A stretch of DNA of 64,000 nt from Aphrocallistes beatrix (GCA_963281255.1 OY725489.1:3658001-3722000); one strand, 5' to 3'. Counted from the first letter of the stretch, positions 33,768 through 45,389 are shown. A program made the numbers and translations. Notes: generated by a model not told the origin, from the letters alone.

Positions 33768-33967
33768 NNNNNNNNNNNNNNNNNNNNNNNNNNNNNNNNN
33801 NNNNNNNNNNNNNNNNNNNNNNNNNNNNNNNNNNNNNNNNNNNNNNNNNNNNNNNNNNNNNNNNNNNNNNNNNNNNNNNNNNNNNNNNNNNNNNNNNNNN
33901 NNNNNNNNNNNNNNNNNNNNNNNNNNNNNNNNNNNNNNNNNNNNNNNNNNNNNNNNNNNNNNNNNNN
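33768..33967. other. Assembly gap (200 N)
   Basis: Exactly 200 unknown bases, a conventional scaffold gap. True size and content are unknown, and frames read through it are meaningless. Confidence 0.99.
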
Positions 33968-34325
33968 GTTTTTCAAATTTTCAGTATTGATAATCACATT
34001 GACTAATAAATAAGATTAATTAAGCTATTGCTTTATTAAGCAAGGGAATTTTGGTAACTAGATCCAAATATATGATTTGGAATCATTTTGAGAGAATGGC
34101 AAAATGTCCGATGTGAAAATACTCGCGGTAGAAGGTTGAATAAATACATGAAGTGCTTTAAAATCATTAACGACGCAGAATAGAGTTTGGGAATGTATTA
34201 CCAGCATATGTAAATATGATGTCAAGGTACCGATATTCGTTGTTAAATTTTGATTAGTCATCATGTAATTGAGCAATATGTTATCTTTGTTGAAAATTTG
34301 CTGATTTTCAGAGGGTTCATATCTT
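33968..34325. other. No gene recognised
   Basis: AT-rich. The minus-strand frame at 34276-34058 has no recognisable motif. Confidence 0.4.
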
Positions 34326-34800
34326 GATAGCCAATATACTACTTCCTATTAATTAAGCGATTAGTCTAAGTCTAAATTCAGTAGTTTACGAGTTATTTGG
34401 CAATTTATTATATTGGTCACATTTGGTAACATGTCGAATAATTCGTGAAATATTCAATTTAGACGTTGAAATTATATAACGCCTAATAGGAAGTAGTCTA
34501 TTAGCTATTTGGAATTTTTTCATGGAATGTTGCTACATTACAGTGTTGCTATGGAGACGTAATTTGGTCAGTTGGGTATCTTTGATAAATTGTCGAACAT
34601 CTTATATAAACCATATTCTAAGCAATAATAACTATATTATTGCTTAATAGGAAGTAGTCTATTCGCTATCAAATAGAATTAAATTTGAATGTGTAGCTAT
34701 TGCAGTTTTCAAGATATGACCCAACTGACCAAATTACGTTTCCACAGCAACACTGAAATGTAGCAACACTCCATGAAAAATCCAAATTTTTCGCATTAAA
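34326..34800. repeat. Double foldback repeat
   Basis: Two inverted repeats in a row. TACTACTTCCTATTAA (34336) pairs with copies of TTAATAGGAAGTAGTCTATT near 34493 and 34643. A ~62-bp arm from TTTTTCATGGAATGTTGCTA (34514) pairs with 34718-34783. Parts recur at 46830-47050. It is probably a palindromic MITE family with no coding content. Confidence 0.72.
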
Positions 34801-35154
34801 CCCATTCATAGCTCAGTTCAATGCGAAAAATTGTATAATACGAACCAAACACTTGGAAGTCCACTTAAACGCCCTCTGAAAATCACTAAATTTGTAACAA
34901 ATATACAATAAAACCTAATTATTAGCAACCAGTAAAACAATAAATATCGCTGTGCATTGGCAGCCACTTTGGCCGCCCCCCCAGAAGAAATTACTCGCCG
35001 CAGCCACCGACCTCCTCTCTTGTTACATTGTCATAATCTCGTATATTCCACTTCAAATCAACATACTGAGCTAAACAAATTTGTTGCTAACACAAGTTGT
35101 TGCCTTACTAAATCTTTAATTGTTGCACATACTTAAGATATTTAATGAACAAAA
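34801..35154. other. No gene recognised
   Basis: AT-rich spacer with a GCCACTTTGGCCGCCCCCCC patch near 34964-34984. Confidence 0.4.
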
Positions 35155-35643
35155 TTAAAATTCACCAGTATTTATTATTTTTATTCCTTGGATAATATGA
35201 GTACTAGCGACGTTACCACCTACCACTTTGCAAATTGTAATGTTGATCATCTTCGGGGTCACTTCCCAGTTTCCTTTGCCACAAATAAACACATTGGTTC
35301 TTCTGCAAACTACTTTCAACTGCTGGAAGAGTGATGTTTGAAATGCCGATTCTAAATACTTTACCTTCACCTGCTGTTCGTTAGTCCGGTTAGTGGATTT
35401 TTTGATCTTATGATTCTGTTGTTGAGAAATGTTTACATTTGTAGGACTCCCGATAACTACGCAGAGGTTAACAATTGCTGCCAACTCTTCCAAAGGAGCA
35501 ATGTCCACCTCGGTCCCTAAAACGAAAGATTCCATCGAAAGTTCTTTGACCCCTCGAGCCTGGTTGAAAAGATTTTTTATCAGGATATCCGAAAAATATT
35601 TATGATGCTTAATAACCAAACAGGAGACAAATAGGTTGAACAA
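35155..35643 (-). pseudogene. Unrecognised frame, weakly chaperonin-like (TCP-1 theta?)
   Basis: A 162-residue minus-strand frame. Segments such as INITICKVVGGNVASTHIIQ followed by GIKI recall the region of CCT theta where an N-x-R-x-C-K-I-x-G stretch precedes V-x-x-G-M-V-F. ARGVKELSMESF and LEELAAIVNL are otherwise unremarkable. The resemblance is short and from memory, and no ATP-binding motif is seen. It may be a decayed retrocopy, one exon, or an unrelated frame. Confidence 0.22.
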
Positions 35644-36534
35644 GCGTTGGAGACAGGTAATGATTTAACCGCTAGTCATCCCAGCGATGAGAGCTCAGAA
35701 GTTGGTTTTATTATCTTTTATCTTAGGTCTAGTCCCCGCAATCTATGATCACGAGATGAACATTTCGTGATAACAGCGATCAGTACTGTACGTGGCAGGG
35801 TCTTGCTCGGAGCTTCCGGAATGGACATAATTGTTCTAACAGATTCATGATGAAAAAAGGTTGAGACTTGGGAGCCTCGGATGGAGCCTGGAGAAAAAGG
35901 CTTTAGGAACTTGGACCAAAGAAAGGAAGGGATGTCATATAGATTGACTCTTCAGCAAAGACATCAGTCACTGTAAACTAGTTCAGGGATATTCTAGAAA
36001 ACCCTGAGTCGATCGACCGAACCCTGAGCGCCCAGACACCGAATTTTATCAGCTAAAAACAGACCCAGAAGTTTGGGTCGTAAACGTTCTGTATAGAAAT
36101 GACAGGGAGTCGGGATCCCATACCTTTTCCTGCCAATGAAGTTGATCGGACGAACACTCAGCAATTATTGCAAAGAGAAAGCGAGGATGGCACCCTGCTG
36201 ATAGCCCCAGCACCCTTCTTGCCCAGCAGATCATGGACTCCAGTCACCGATTGTTTCCCTCCAAATCCCAAGACTGCTAGCATTCGTATTATCAAGGAAG
36301 TGCTCGAATTTAACGGAATTTCAAAGAGGTCTGTCGAAGTCTTCCCCATGAGCGCTTCAAAACAAGAAATCTTCAGCATTTGAACATATGGACACGTTGG
36401 TGCCTCCAGAGGGATATTGTTCCATCTTTAACTGAGTTTTTAATGTAGTATGTACATTCATTACTTATTTAAGACACTTTACTTCAAAGTAAGTCCGCAA
36501 TTTACTTCGCGGTGGGGCAAGTTAATTTTTTCAA
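35644..36534. other. No recognised gene; one unassigned frame at 36099-36383 (+)
   Basis: The plus-strand frame of 94 codons (MTGSRDPIPFPANEVD) is of mixed composition without a recognised domain. An AGTAAGTTC-like donor is absent at its end, so it is not supported as an exon. Confidence 0.3.
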
Positions 36535-36800
36535 TTCAGGATGCGTAACGATGACGTAATAGGGGTTGATGACTCATCATATTTAATGAATGTTGGAATC
36601 AGTTAGTGCGGCAGAATAATTAATATACACCAACAATTAAAACTATCAGCAATCTATCACCTAAAATGGCAAGGTTAATTATATGCGAAAAAAAGAAATT
36701 TCTAATTACAGTATATGAAAAGTGACAATTACGTTACCATTCCGTGATGAGTCGACTTTTTCAAAGGGGTCAGAACTCAATGGAGCCATACCCTAAACCA
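36535..36800 (-). mobile_element. Ancient degenerate H element copy
   Basis: Retains in order GATGACGTAATAGGGGTTGA, GACTCATCATATTTAATGAA, TCACCTAAAATGGC, GTGACAATTACGTTACCATT and CGTGATGAGTCGAC, as in the reverse orientation of H bodies. Both ends are lost, and one TGACGTCA has decayed to TGACGTAA. Confidence 0.6.
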
Positions 36801-38204
36801 TGGATAATAATATTCGCATTGTAAGGTAGTTTTTACTCTCCCCCGTTAATAATTGGACCATGGATCAGAAAGTAAAAGTCTGAGGAATTTTGGATAAAAA
36901 CAGACATAGTATATAATATTTAATATCTGGCTTGTTTGTACTGAATTGCATGAAATTTTTTGTAATTTTCAGTGATTATAACATGGTGGATTTACCATTG
37001 ACATACAATAAATAAGTATTTTGAAATTTATTCCAAAATTGATTATAATGAATTTATATAGTTAATATACACATTTTATGTTGTTTTGAACCATGGATAA
37101 ATAATGACTTGTGGATATGCGATATTCGCTTATATGTAAAATGACAATCCTTCCAAACTTGATGATTTCGTTCTCTGGATTTGTTCCTTCTATAAACTTG
37201 GTGTTACTAGAATAGAACCTATACACGTAATACTTTAAATATTACATTACAGATTTTCAAATTGATTCCCATCCACAAAGTTTTAGTTGAATATGTAAAA
37301 AAAGAGGCGAAAATTAGGCTAAATTCTGAGTAAATTCAGTAAAATTAGGTGGCAATGCAAAAATTTGCTATTTTTGACGAAAAACGTTCGGTAGAAATTA
37401 AGTATATATAGCAATGAAGAGATATCTGATTTGGAATGATGTGTTCTATGACAATAAATGTTTAAATCTAAGGAAAGTTGAAGTATTATATCCTATTGCG
37501 ACGAAAAATTGAATTTTAAAAACTCCTCAAATTATATAGTCATATCACTGATGTTAAACATTTATTTTAACTGTTTTGATAAACTAGAGTGGATAAATAG
37601 ACTACAGTTTATGATAGTTGAGCACAAAAAAAAATTCCATCATACCTAATACAAAGGCGCCACACGGTTGCGTTAATAATGATTTTGTATGTTAATTCAT
37701 TAAAGTAATAACCCAGTTAACTCTTTGAGTAGCTTTATAAGGGGAACTTTAGGATAGCGATCGGGAATTAAGTTTAAAGTACAAGATGAGCTATTTTGAA
37801 GAGCTCAGCGTATCAGCGTTATCCCAACTTACAGGAACTAGATTGATAATTATGACTGGAAAACCCAAACAGTAATATGACAAAGTCAACAATGTGGCTG
37901 CGATAATTACTCGAGACTGTTTGATGTTGATGCCAAAGTTGGGGTTGAATTAACCACATATGTAAAGCCCATTTGCCTCAATCCTGCATACTGTCGCGGA
38001 CATCTCCATCCATTTCCTATGGCAATGAAACCTCAATAGTACGAAGCATAAAACTGAAGTGCTAATGTTTAAATACCTTCTAATCACCCAGTTTGGAGTT
38101 CCCCCTCTCTTCCAAATTAGTATCATGTATGAACTCCTGTATCTTGAGTTTATTTCTTCACTGTTGCGTTCGGTCCTATTTATTTAATTGACATTGAATT
38201 ATAG
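36801..38204. other. No gene recognised
   Basis: 1.4 kb of AT-rich sequence with no frame over about 60 codons and no repeat I could match elsewhere in the window. Confidence 0.45.
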
Positions 38205-39740
38205 TAAAATTTAGAAACTGAGGAGTGATGGAGATACAGAGTGGACAGCAAAATTACAACCAGCAGTTCTGTCAGTAAATACTCAGAAAAAACGATCTAC
38301 AGGGCACACTCCATTCTATCGTATGTTCAGAAGAGATTATGATTTCTCTAACCTGCTCAACTTGATTACTTCAGCATCGAATAACGACGACCGTTCTGAG
38401 CCAAATGGATACGATTCTACTGATCCATGATCCACTCTAACTCGATACCCTTCCAATGACGACCATTCCAATGACGACCATTGACGAAGCAGATCCCTAT
38501 GAGCTGCCAAATCCTTACTATTAAAACTCGATTAATGTGTATATATATCTATATATATCTGTAACGAATTGATTGAAAAAACTGCCGGTCATAGAAAGCT
38601 AATTTTTGGCATGTGGGAGTCTTTTGGATATGGCTCCGGGAGTCTTTTGGATATGGCTCCAGTAAGTTCTGAGCTCAGAGTGAAATGTCAACTCATCATG
38701 GAATTATGACGTCATTGTCACATTTTAAAAGTTAAGCAATACAGTTATTCGAGTATAACTCAGCCATTATAGGAGATAGAAGGCTGAAATTTTAATAGAA
38801 TCTGTATACTAACATATTTTAAATATGATGCAACTATCATCAAAAAATGATGACTCATCACTCTGTTATGACGTCATCATTATACATCAAAAATTTTTAA
38901 ATTGACAAATTTGGTGATTATTTCAGTGATATCGATTTTAACCCTAAGATGGACATATTATAGATGCTATCTCCCTTATAATTAACCAATGTGACCTCAG
39001 GCGACCGAAGGGAGCCTCCGGCGGACACAAAGTGTCCGCCAGCCGCGCAGCTCAAGCAAGCGAAGCGCCGCTTGTAATGATTATGAGTGGATGAAAGAAA
39101 TAGATGGAACTCGTGATACTGACAAAACGTTTGCTATCGACAACATCAAAAGGATCAAAAGGAACAGAATATTCAAACACGGAATTATGACCGTAAACCA
39201 AAACGTAATAGGCGAGTAATTCTTATTTTTAGTGTTTGCAGGTTCTAATTACAGAAAGTAATGACAATGATGCTAACATCACCAGACCATATTTTTTCAA
39301 AGAAACTTTGCAATTCGCATAACTTCCTACACATTCAAAATATTTTCTGTTGACGTAAATTCAATTCATCTCATGACTCAATCTTTTTTTCATTTGTAGA
39401 AAGGCGACTGGGGACACAGTGCAGTGTCCCCGATATCGCGGATGTCTCCTTCCAGCAATTTTCTATACCACTGAAGCCAAGCCATATAAATGCTCTGCAT
39501 TCTCTAGGTAGCTAAATTTAGGTCGGAATTCGAGGAAGGAGACCAAGTACTTGTACTATCAAGAAATCCAAACATCTACCCGTAACCAAATATGCAAAGA
39601 AATATATTGGACCACATTCAGTAGATAGAGTGACACCAAGCCATATTATTGCACATACACATTTCAAAAGCAAAAAGACAACTAGGATGTCAATCCACCT
39701 TTCTCGAATATATTATAAAGCACTAATTCCACAGTAAGTT
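38205..39740 (+). pseudogene. Gypsy integrase C-terminal half, split by an H element
   Basis: SDGDTEWTAKLQPAVLSVNT and KKRSTGHTPFYRMFRRDYDF (38225-38350) match the end of the gypsy integrase core, where W..L...V..NT.....TG.TPF.L.FGR is typical. The frame DEADPYELPN is cut at 38511 by an H element and resumes at 39075 with NDYEWMKEIDGT, then QTRNYDRKPKRNRR. After about 300 bp of unrelated sequence comes EFEEGDQVLVLSRN, then AKKYIGPHSVDRVTPSHIIA and TTRMSIHLSRIYYK (39529-39720), the GPY/F chromatin-targeting module. One TAA and several shifts show decay. Confidence 0.78.
38512..39074 (+). mobile_element. H element copy 5, inserted in the gypsy integrase
   Basis: TCCTTACTATTAAAACTCG begins after A and CGCCGCTTG ends before T. 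Reading the host frame, the empty site is ccaaa|taatgattat with no duplication. A 22-bp local duplication (GGGAGTCTTTTGGATATGGC) is private to this copy. TGACGTCA occurs twice and TGACTCA once. Confidence 0.88.
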
Positions 39741-40082
39741 GAATATCACAATAAATTTTATTTCAAATGCTATCAATTCCTTCAAATTTGATTATTTTAT
39801 TTTAGGATATGGAGACATCAGTAAACAAAGCAATACTCGAGCCATCCATCAATTCTATCCGTGAGTAATATTTATTAATATCTGGTATTATAATGATGTC
39901 GTCATAATCGAGTTTAAGATTTTTTCATGGTTTAGGACCAGAGAATAAATAGGTTTTGGAACAATGACATTTCATCCTGATAATTCATCATACATTAGAT
40001 CCATATACATTCGCTTGGGACTACGTCGGAAATGGTTAAGTAGTAATCGAACTAGAGACCAAACAAAAGAAGTATAGTTGCA
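39741..40082. other. No gene recognised
   Basis: AT-rich flank of the gypsy relic. Confidence 0.4.
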
Positions 40083-40207
40083 CTGTCACGAAGTATGTCC
40101 CCGCCCGAACTAAATTATTCACTGGGGCCAACTTACTCCCCACAAGGGGGCAGGATCTACTTCAAGGGGGGGATACTTTACATAGGTGCCAAATTACTTC
40201 GTGACAG
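40083..40207. mobile_element. 125-bp MITE with CTGTCACGAAGTA ends
   Basis: Perfect 13-bp inverted ends CTGTCACGAAGTA at 40083 and 40207. The interior is G/C-run rich and contains TGGGGCCAACTTACTCCCCA (40123-40142), a near match to the 20-bp dyad of the minisatellites. No coding content. Confidence 0.75.
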
Positions 40208-40462
40208 CATCTTCCTTCAATTGTACTAAAACTACTAAGATCCCCATTCACATGTCCAGAATTTATCGACCAAAAGATGCTAAAGTAATTAGTTAATTTA
40301 ATCTATTTAATCATTCTGAATTCAGCAATTTACATTATATCCTAATTATAAAGATGGATTAAAAGCATGTAAAACGCCATCCACTACTTAGGTCATTTCA
40401 AAAGTACTGATCACCCCCCACCAATTTGATATTAAGCAACGACTGATGTGTTATTTAATTAA

Positions 40463-41531
40463 TTACATATTCTCGAAATAGTGTCCCTTGACGGGAATAC
40501 ACTCCTTTAGACGGTCTACCCAGCAGCGGAATGTCTTTTTATACTCCGTCTGTGGGATCGCTTTCAGGTACTTATGAATGGCGAATCCGATCTCCATTCG
40601 ACTAGTGAACTCCTTGCCAGAGAGATGACTTTTCAGCTTGGAAAACAACCAGAAATCACAAGGACTTAGGTCAAGGGAATAGGGAGTGAGATTCAGTGTT
40701 TTCATCCCTATATCCTTGATGTATGCGGTGACTTGTTTAGTTTTATGGCTACTGGCATTATCATGTAGAAGTTTTGTTCCACGAGGACCAGTTCTCGGTC
40801 GACGCTCTGCGTTGTGTTTACTGACTTCTGCGAGCAGATGAGTGCAATAAAAGTCTCCAGTAACATTCTGGCCCTTCGGAACGCAAACTTGAGCAACTAT
40901 GCCGTAGGCGTCAAATGCAATTGCGTACATTACCTTCTTGGCACGGAAATCTGGACGCGTTTTTTTAGGACGGAGTTCGCCCAGATGCAGCCAACACTTA
41001 GATTTTTCCTTGGATTTAGGTTGTGAATAGTAAATCCAAGTTTATCTATGGTTACTATCTCATCGAGTCGCCTTGCATCAAATTTTTCGTAATGTAGAAG
41101 ATTTTCACAACATTCTACCCTCTGTTTCATCTGGGCCTCTGACAGTAAATACGGCACCCACCGAGAGCAAACCTACCTTACTCCGAGATCTTCCTTCAGA
41201 ATGCAGTAAATACTTCCCGTTGAGATATCTGTATACTTAGAAATATCTTCAATAGAGTAGCAAGGGTCATTTCGAAGAAATTCACCGACAAACTCAATTG
41301 AGGGTTCACAGGTTGCAGATTTAGGCCTACCAGTCCGAGGCTCATCTTCAATGCTGTCTCTTCACCCTCTGAATAGTTGAGTCCATCTTCTAACCGTGGA
41401 ATAAGCAAGTGCTTGATCTCCACAAACTTCCACGAGATCATTGTGGATGTTCCTGTTCGAAACTTTTAGCAGTGAACGAAACTTGATATATGCCCTTTGC
41501 TCTTGCTCAATAATTGACGATTTTGAAGCCA
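40463..41531 (-). pseudogene. Mariner transposase (SETMAR-like), frameshifted
   Basis: The ATG at 41531 starts MASKSSIIEQEQRAYIKFRS. Two helix-turn-helix regions follow, with YSTVRRWTQLF, then a frameshift near 41390. VTIDKLGFTIHN holds the first catalytic Asp, where the usual next residues E-T-W are changed. LLHDNASSHKTK holds the second Asp and YSLDLSPCDFWLF the third, with the Y-S-P-D-L normally seen altered at one place. The DD34D spacing is that of mariner. The frame also shifts near 40930. The stop lies near 40463, 76 bp inside the left TIR. The H element sits 8 bp upstream of the ATG. Confidence 0.88.
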
Positions 41532-41539
41532 TAAATGTA

Positions 41540-42073
41540 TCCTTACTATTAAAACTCGATTAATGTATATTTATTTATATATATATATATATATATCTGT
41601 AACGAATTGATTGAAGAAACTGGCGGGCACAGAAAGCTAATTTTTGGATATGGCTCCAGTAAGTTCTGAGCTCAGACGAAAATGTCGACTCATCATGGAA
41701 TTATGACGTCATTGTCACATTTTTAAAAGTTAAGCAACACAGTTATTCGGGCATAACTCAGCTATTATAGGAGATAGAAGGCTGAAATTTTGATAGAATC
41801 TGTATACTAACACGTCTCACATATGATGCAACTATCATCAAAAAATGATGACTCATCACTTTGCTATGACGTCATCATTACTCGTCAAAATTTTAAAAAT
41901 TGACAAATTTGGTGTTTTTTCGAGTGATATCGATTTTAAAACTAAGATGGACATATTTAGAGATGATATCTCCCTTATAATTAACCAATGTCACCTCCAG
42001 GCGACCGTAGGGAGCCTCTGGTGGACACGAAGTGTCTGCCAGCCGCGCAGCGCAAGCAAGCGAAGTGCGCTTG
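41540..42073 (+). mobile_element. H element copy 6, inserted in the mariner 5' region
   Basis: TCCTTACTATTAAAACTCG follows A (41539) and GTGCGCTTG precedes T (42074). The empty site reads aaatgta|taagtag. This is the shortest full copy (534 bp), with TGACGTCA twice and TGACTCA once. It separates the transposase ATG from the element's 5' TIR. Confidence 0.9.
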
Positions 42074-42393
42074 TAAGTAGCCAAAACTGACAAGATTGAA
42101 AAGATGATTATAAGAAAAATATTTGTGCTATCTTAAAATTTCTTTTAGATATTAGGAGAGAATTGAAAATGCTATCTGGATTATATTAATTGGTGCATTA
42201 GATATACACTAGCTGTTAAAATCAATAGTGATCAGTACTTTTGAAATGACCTAAGTAGAAATGATATAAACAACACATCTAAAGGTAAATATTCATTCTA
42301 AATTATTTTTTATAGTTCCGAATTTTAATATTTGGAGATCAATTCTGCTATTTTGGTTGTTTAACTTCTAGATTAAGATTCTTTCATCAATGA

Positions 42394-43286
42394 GCTGAGT
42401 TTGCGTGCAACAGATGAAACCTTGGAAGTCAAGAGGAACACACTATAATGACGGAGGAAGTATTGGCAGAAAAGCTCAATACTCTCAAACCCCAAGTTAT
42501 ATCAGCTCTCCTAGACAACACATACCTATCTCCACTTCATGAAAAACTCGCAACCAAAACTGAATCTTTAAAACATCTGGACATTTTATACGCATACCAT
42601 TCTCGACCTGAAGTGAGCTCCGAAATAAAACAACAAGTTGGACACTCCCTCATCAATGAATTCGATTTCGACAAGGTCCGAGATCATATTTCAAAGGCAA
42701 TTGGGCTGAAAATCAGATGCGTTGACATGATCAACCAATATGATTTCTTTGGTTCTGAGGGTCCCGTTATCCAATATCTCCAGAAACTTGATTTATGCAA
42801 TGACAAATACAGAACACCATTTTACTGCCATCTTTGCGAAACACATTTACTTCTACGTGCATTCTAGGCGTCATTGGTTGTGTGATTACTAATATAAAAC
42901 ATTCGATAAATGCCAAACTTCTTCCTCGAAAATGTAAACATTGTAACACCACCGACACTTCTAAATTTGAGAGACTATCGAGTAGATTTCTATCTATACC
43001 ACCACTTCTTACCATCGAAATCGGACATCTACCTAAACCTAGCGAATGCCTCCTTCTACCGAATATAAATAAACAGTTTACCATCAGCCACGAAGACCAA
43101 TTATTACGTTATGACTTAGCCGGATTGTCTATACTTCAGGGTAGTCACTTCTACTCACTAATCAAACTCGATCAAGAATTTTACATTTTTGACGGCATGA
43201 GAACACCACCTCTCGACTTTTACCCAAATGAAGCATTCATCGGCACTGCAAATACCATATTTTACACACTGCACACTACTGAATAA
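42394..43286 (+). pseudogene. USP-like (C19, USPL1-type) peptidase domain fragment
   Basis: The first part (from the ATG at 42448) is helical, with HLDILYAYHSRPEVSSEIKQ. The second frame has LPRKCKHCNTTDTSKFERLS, a CxxC zinc pair, then IPPLLTIEIGHLP, YDLAGLSILQGSHFYSLIKL and FYIFDGM. The order P-P-x-L-x-I, then Y-x-L-x-G, then G-S-H-F, then F-D-G-M matches the second half of ubiquitin/SUMO-specific C19 proteases, with His in GSHF as the catalytic His. A frameshift near 42850 joins the two parts. The Cys box is missing or too diverged to see. Such proteases are often carried by mobile elements. Confidence 0.45.
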
Positions 43287-44567
43287 TCTTCCCGTTTCGA
43301 AATCGCTCAAAGGCAAGGTACACCAAACCTTGTGGGTTATTCAGTCAACGCAATCTCTATCTTGGTGCGCCCAGATAAGAAAACGTTACCTGCAAAGGCA
43401 TCATCCCCAGTGGCGGAACAGTAACATCACACTTCACTATCGACACATCCATCTCAAGTGTAGTATTGCTGGAAAAGTAAAGCAACTGACGAGTCCATAC
43501 CGGGACGAAACACAAGACCAGAATAACACGTGAGTTTAAAACCTAAAATATGTCTGGTGTGGTATCTAAATGATATTATTCGATGCATAATCTATGTGCT
43601 ACCGAATTTCATTTTCTAACTATATGTGCCCTGAATAAATATAATTCTTCTGCTAATTTATCTTGGGTAATTTTCAAATTGTGCTCTCAATTCCCAAATA
43701 GCGGAATATCCCGATTAGATTTTAGGCATAGTTGGCTAATAGCAGTTAGATACCACCCCCCCTCTTGCTGTCTGTTTACGATTAATCGGCAACTTACTCT
43801 AAAACATCGGTACACTCAAACATCGGTTCACTCGACCTTTGTACACTTGACGGTCATACATTAGACTGTTGTTATTCAACAGTCATGCACTTCGTCATAC
43901 ATTATACTGTCGGTACACTCGGCTTACGTAACACTCGGTCTTAGAAATTATGTATTAATTACATACTTACCAACCCCTCTTGAATATTTCCCTGGATTTC
44001 AATGGTAAATTCCTGGATGTTATTATATTTTTAATTTTAAAAATTAAATTAGCATGAATCAATAGACCGGTTAAATTTCAAAATTCGAGATCCAAGGAAA
44101 TCCCTGGATTTGAAATAAAGGCCGAATATATGTAACTAAAGATTTCGAAATGGATAAGTAAGCGATTTAGGGAAAGGTGCATCGTATATAATGTCATCTA
44201 ACGCGTTAAACATTCACTTGATCAAAATTCTAGAACAATTTTCAAAATTCGAAATTTTCCTGGTTTCCTGAAGACTTGCTAAATAATGAGGAACGTAAAA
44301 TTATTCAACAAATTCTATAAACTATATTAAAATAATGAAAATTATTATAGGCTAGTTAAAAGCTCATAACCCCTGGACCATAGTTCATTTCCCTGGAGGG
44401 TTGGTAAGTATGTGAAATTAGTCAAAGTTGTCTGAAGAGAACGGAGTGCCTGATTATTAAATAAGGATGCCAATCCAATCCAATCGTTAATACGTTTTCA
44501 TGCTGCAGTTTATTAACATGAAATCAAAGTTCTTTAATACAATGCAACTATTATAGCTACATAACCA
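43287..44567. other. No gene recognised; degenerate CGGTACACTCG repeats
   Basis: Around 43795-43945 a motif like ATCGGTACACTCGA / CGTACACTTGACGGTCATAC recurs five or six times with decay. Nothing else was recognised. Confidence 0.45.
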
Positions 44568-44639
44568 TTGCTTCAATTTTATCGATATTTGATTGGCATT
44601 CTTAACTGTAAGGGTGGTGGGAAGGTGAGTATATATTCA

Positions 44640-44870
44640 ATCTTCGGCGGTACAAGTCGATACACGCATACACGACCCAAGTTACGGGCCGATCAATTAT
44701 ATACACAACTCCAGGTACACGACACAAATATACTCGAACTAGTCTTCGACAAGCATATCCGACCCAAGCATGCCAGTTCAACGCATGCCCGATCCCAGAG
44801 ACACGATCCAAGTATATCCGAATGCTCGTCTCGACTGCCGGTACACTCGACACACGAGGAGAGGATTGGA
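44640..44870. repeat. Degenerate GTACACGACACAAG-type repeat
   Basis: Loose repeats of (C/G)ATACACG(A/C)(C/T)CCAAG, CATATCCGACCCAAGCATG and GTACACTCGACACACG. They make an apparently open 143-codon plus frame (44568-44999), which I read as a repeat artefact. Confidence 0.5.
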
Positions 44871-45389
44871 TGGCTACGAGGGGAGGAGGAGGCCATCTTA
44901 ATTACAAACACTAGATTGAATGAACAAACGATTCTATATGCCATAGAATTTCTAATTTTATACACGGTGTCAGAATTTGATAGTTCATTGAATAAATAAA
45001 TCTTATAAGAAACTTACAGGTTAATTTTAGAAATAGCTACATGTATTTATTTTACTTTATAGAGTTGTATTTAATTACTATACTATATATTATATTATGA
45101 ATTAAACTTACTAACATCTTCTAGCAGTCAATTACCCTTTTAACTTGTGTAATGCATTTTATTTATATTATTATTATATTCTCCTGTAAACTCATGCATG
45201 TAGATGTATTTTTAATATTTATTATTGTATTTATTGAGAATATTTATTAAGAATTATCTTCTTCAAAACATTTTTTTTAAATGTGGGGAACCTTACTATA
45301 GAACGGAATTGGTTGTGGGAAGAACTGACAATTGACTATTATGAAATACGTGTTATATTTGGCTAGGCAAAATATAGACAGCATATTTT
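44871..45389. other. No gene recognised
   Basis: AT-rich 3' flank of the Tigger transposase. Confidence 0.4.

Larger units (their letters stand above)
40387..42255 (-). mobile_element. Mariner element with intact TIRs and TA duplications
   Basis: The ends CTTAGGTCATTTCAAAAGTA and its inverse (to 42255) pair over at least 28 bp and are flanked by TA at 40385-40386 and 42256-42257. Subtracting the 534-bp H insert leaves 1335 bp, the normal mariner length. It encodes one minus-strand transposase. Confidence 0.92.

Noticed and set aside
33581-34013. Frames spanning the run of N
   Set aside because: They read through an assembly gap and have no meaning.
44568-44999. A 143-codon plus-strand frame rich in THTR, HDTN motifs
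   Set aside because: It follows a degenerate nucleotide repeat, and the opposite strand is also open. No domain is seen.
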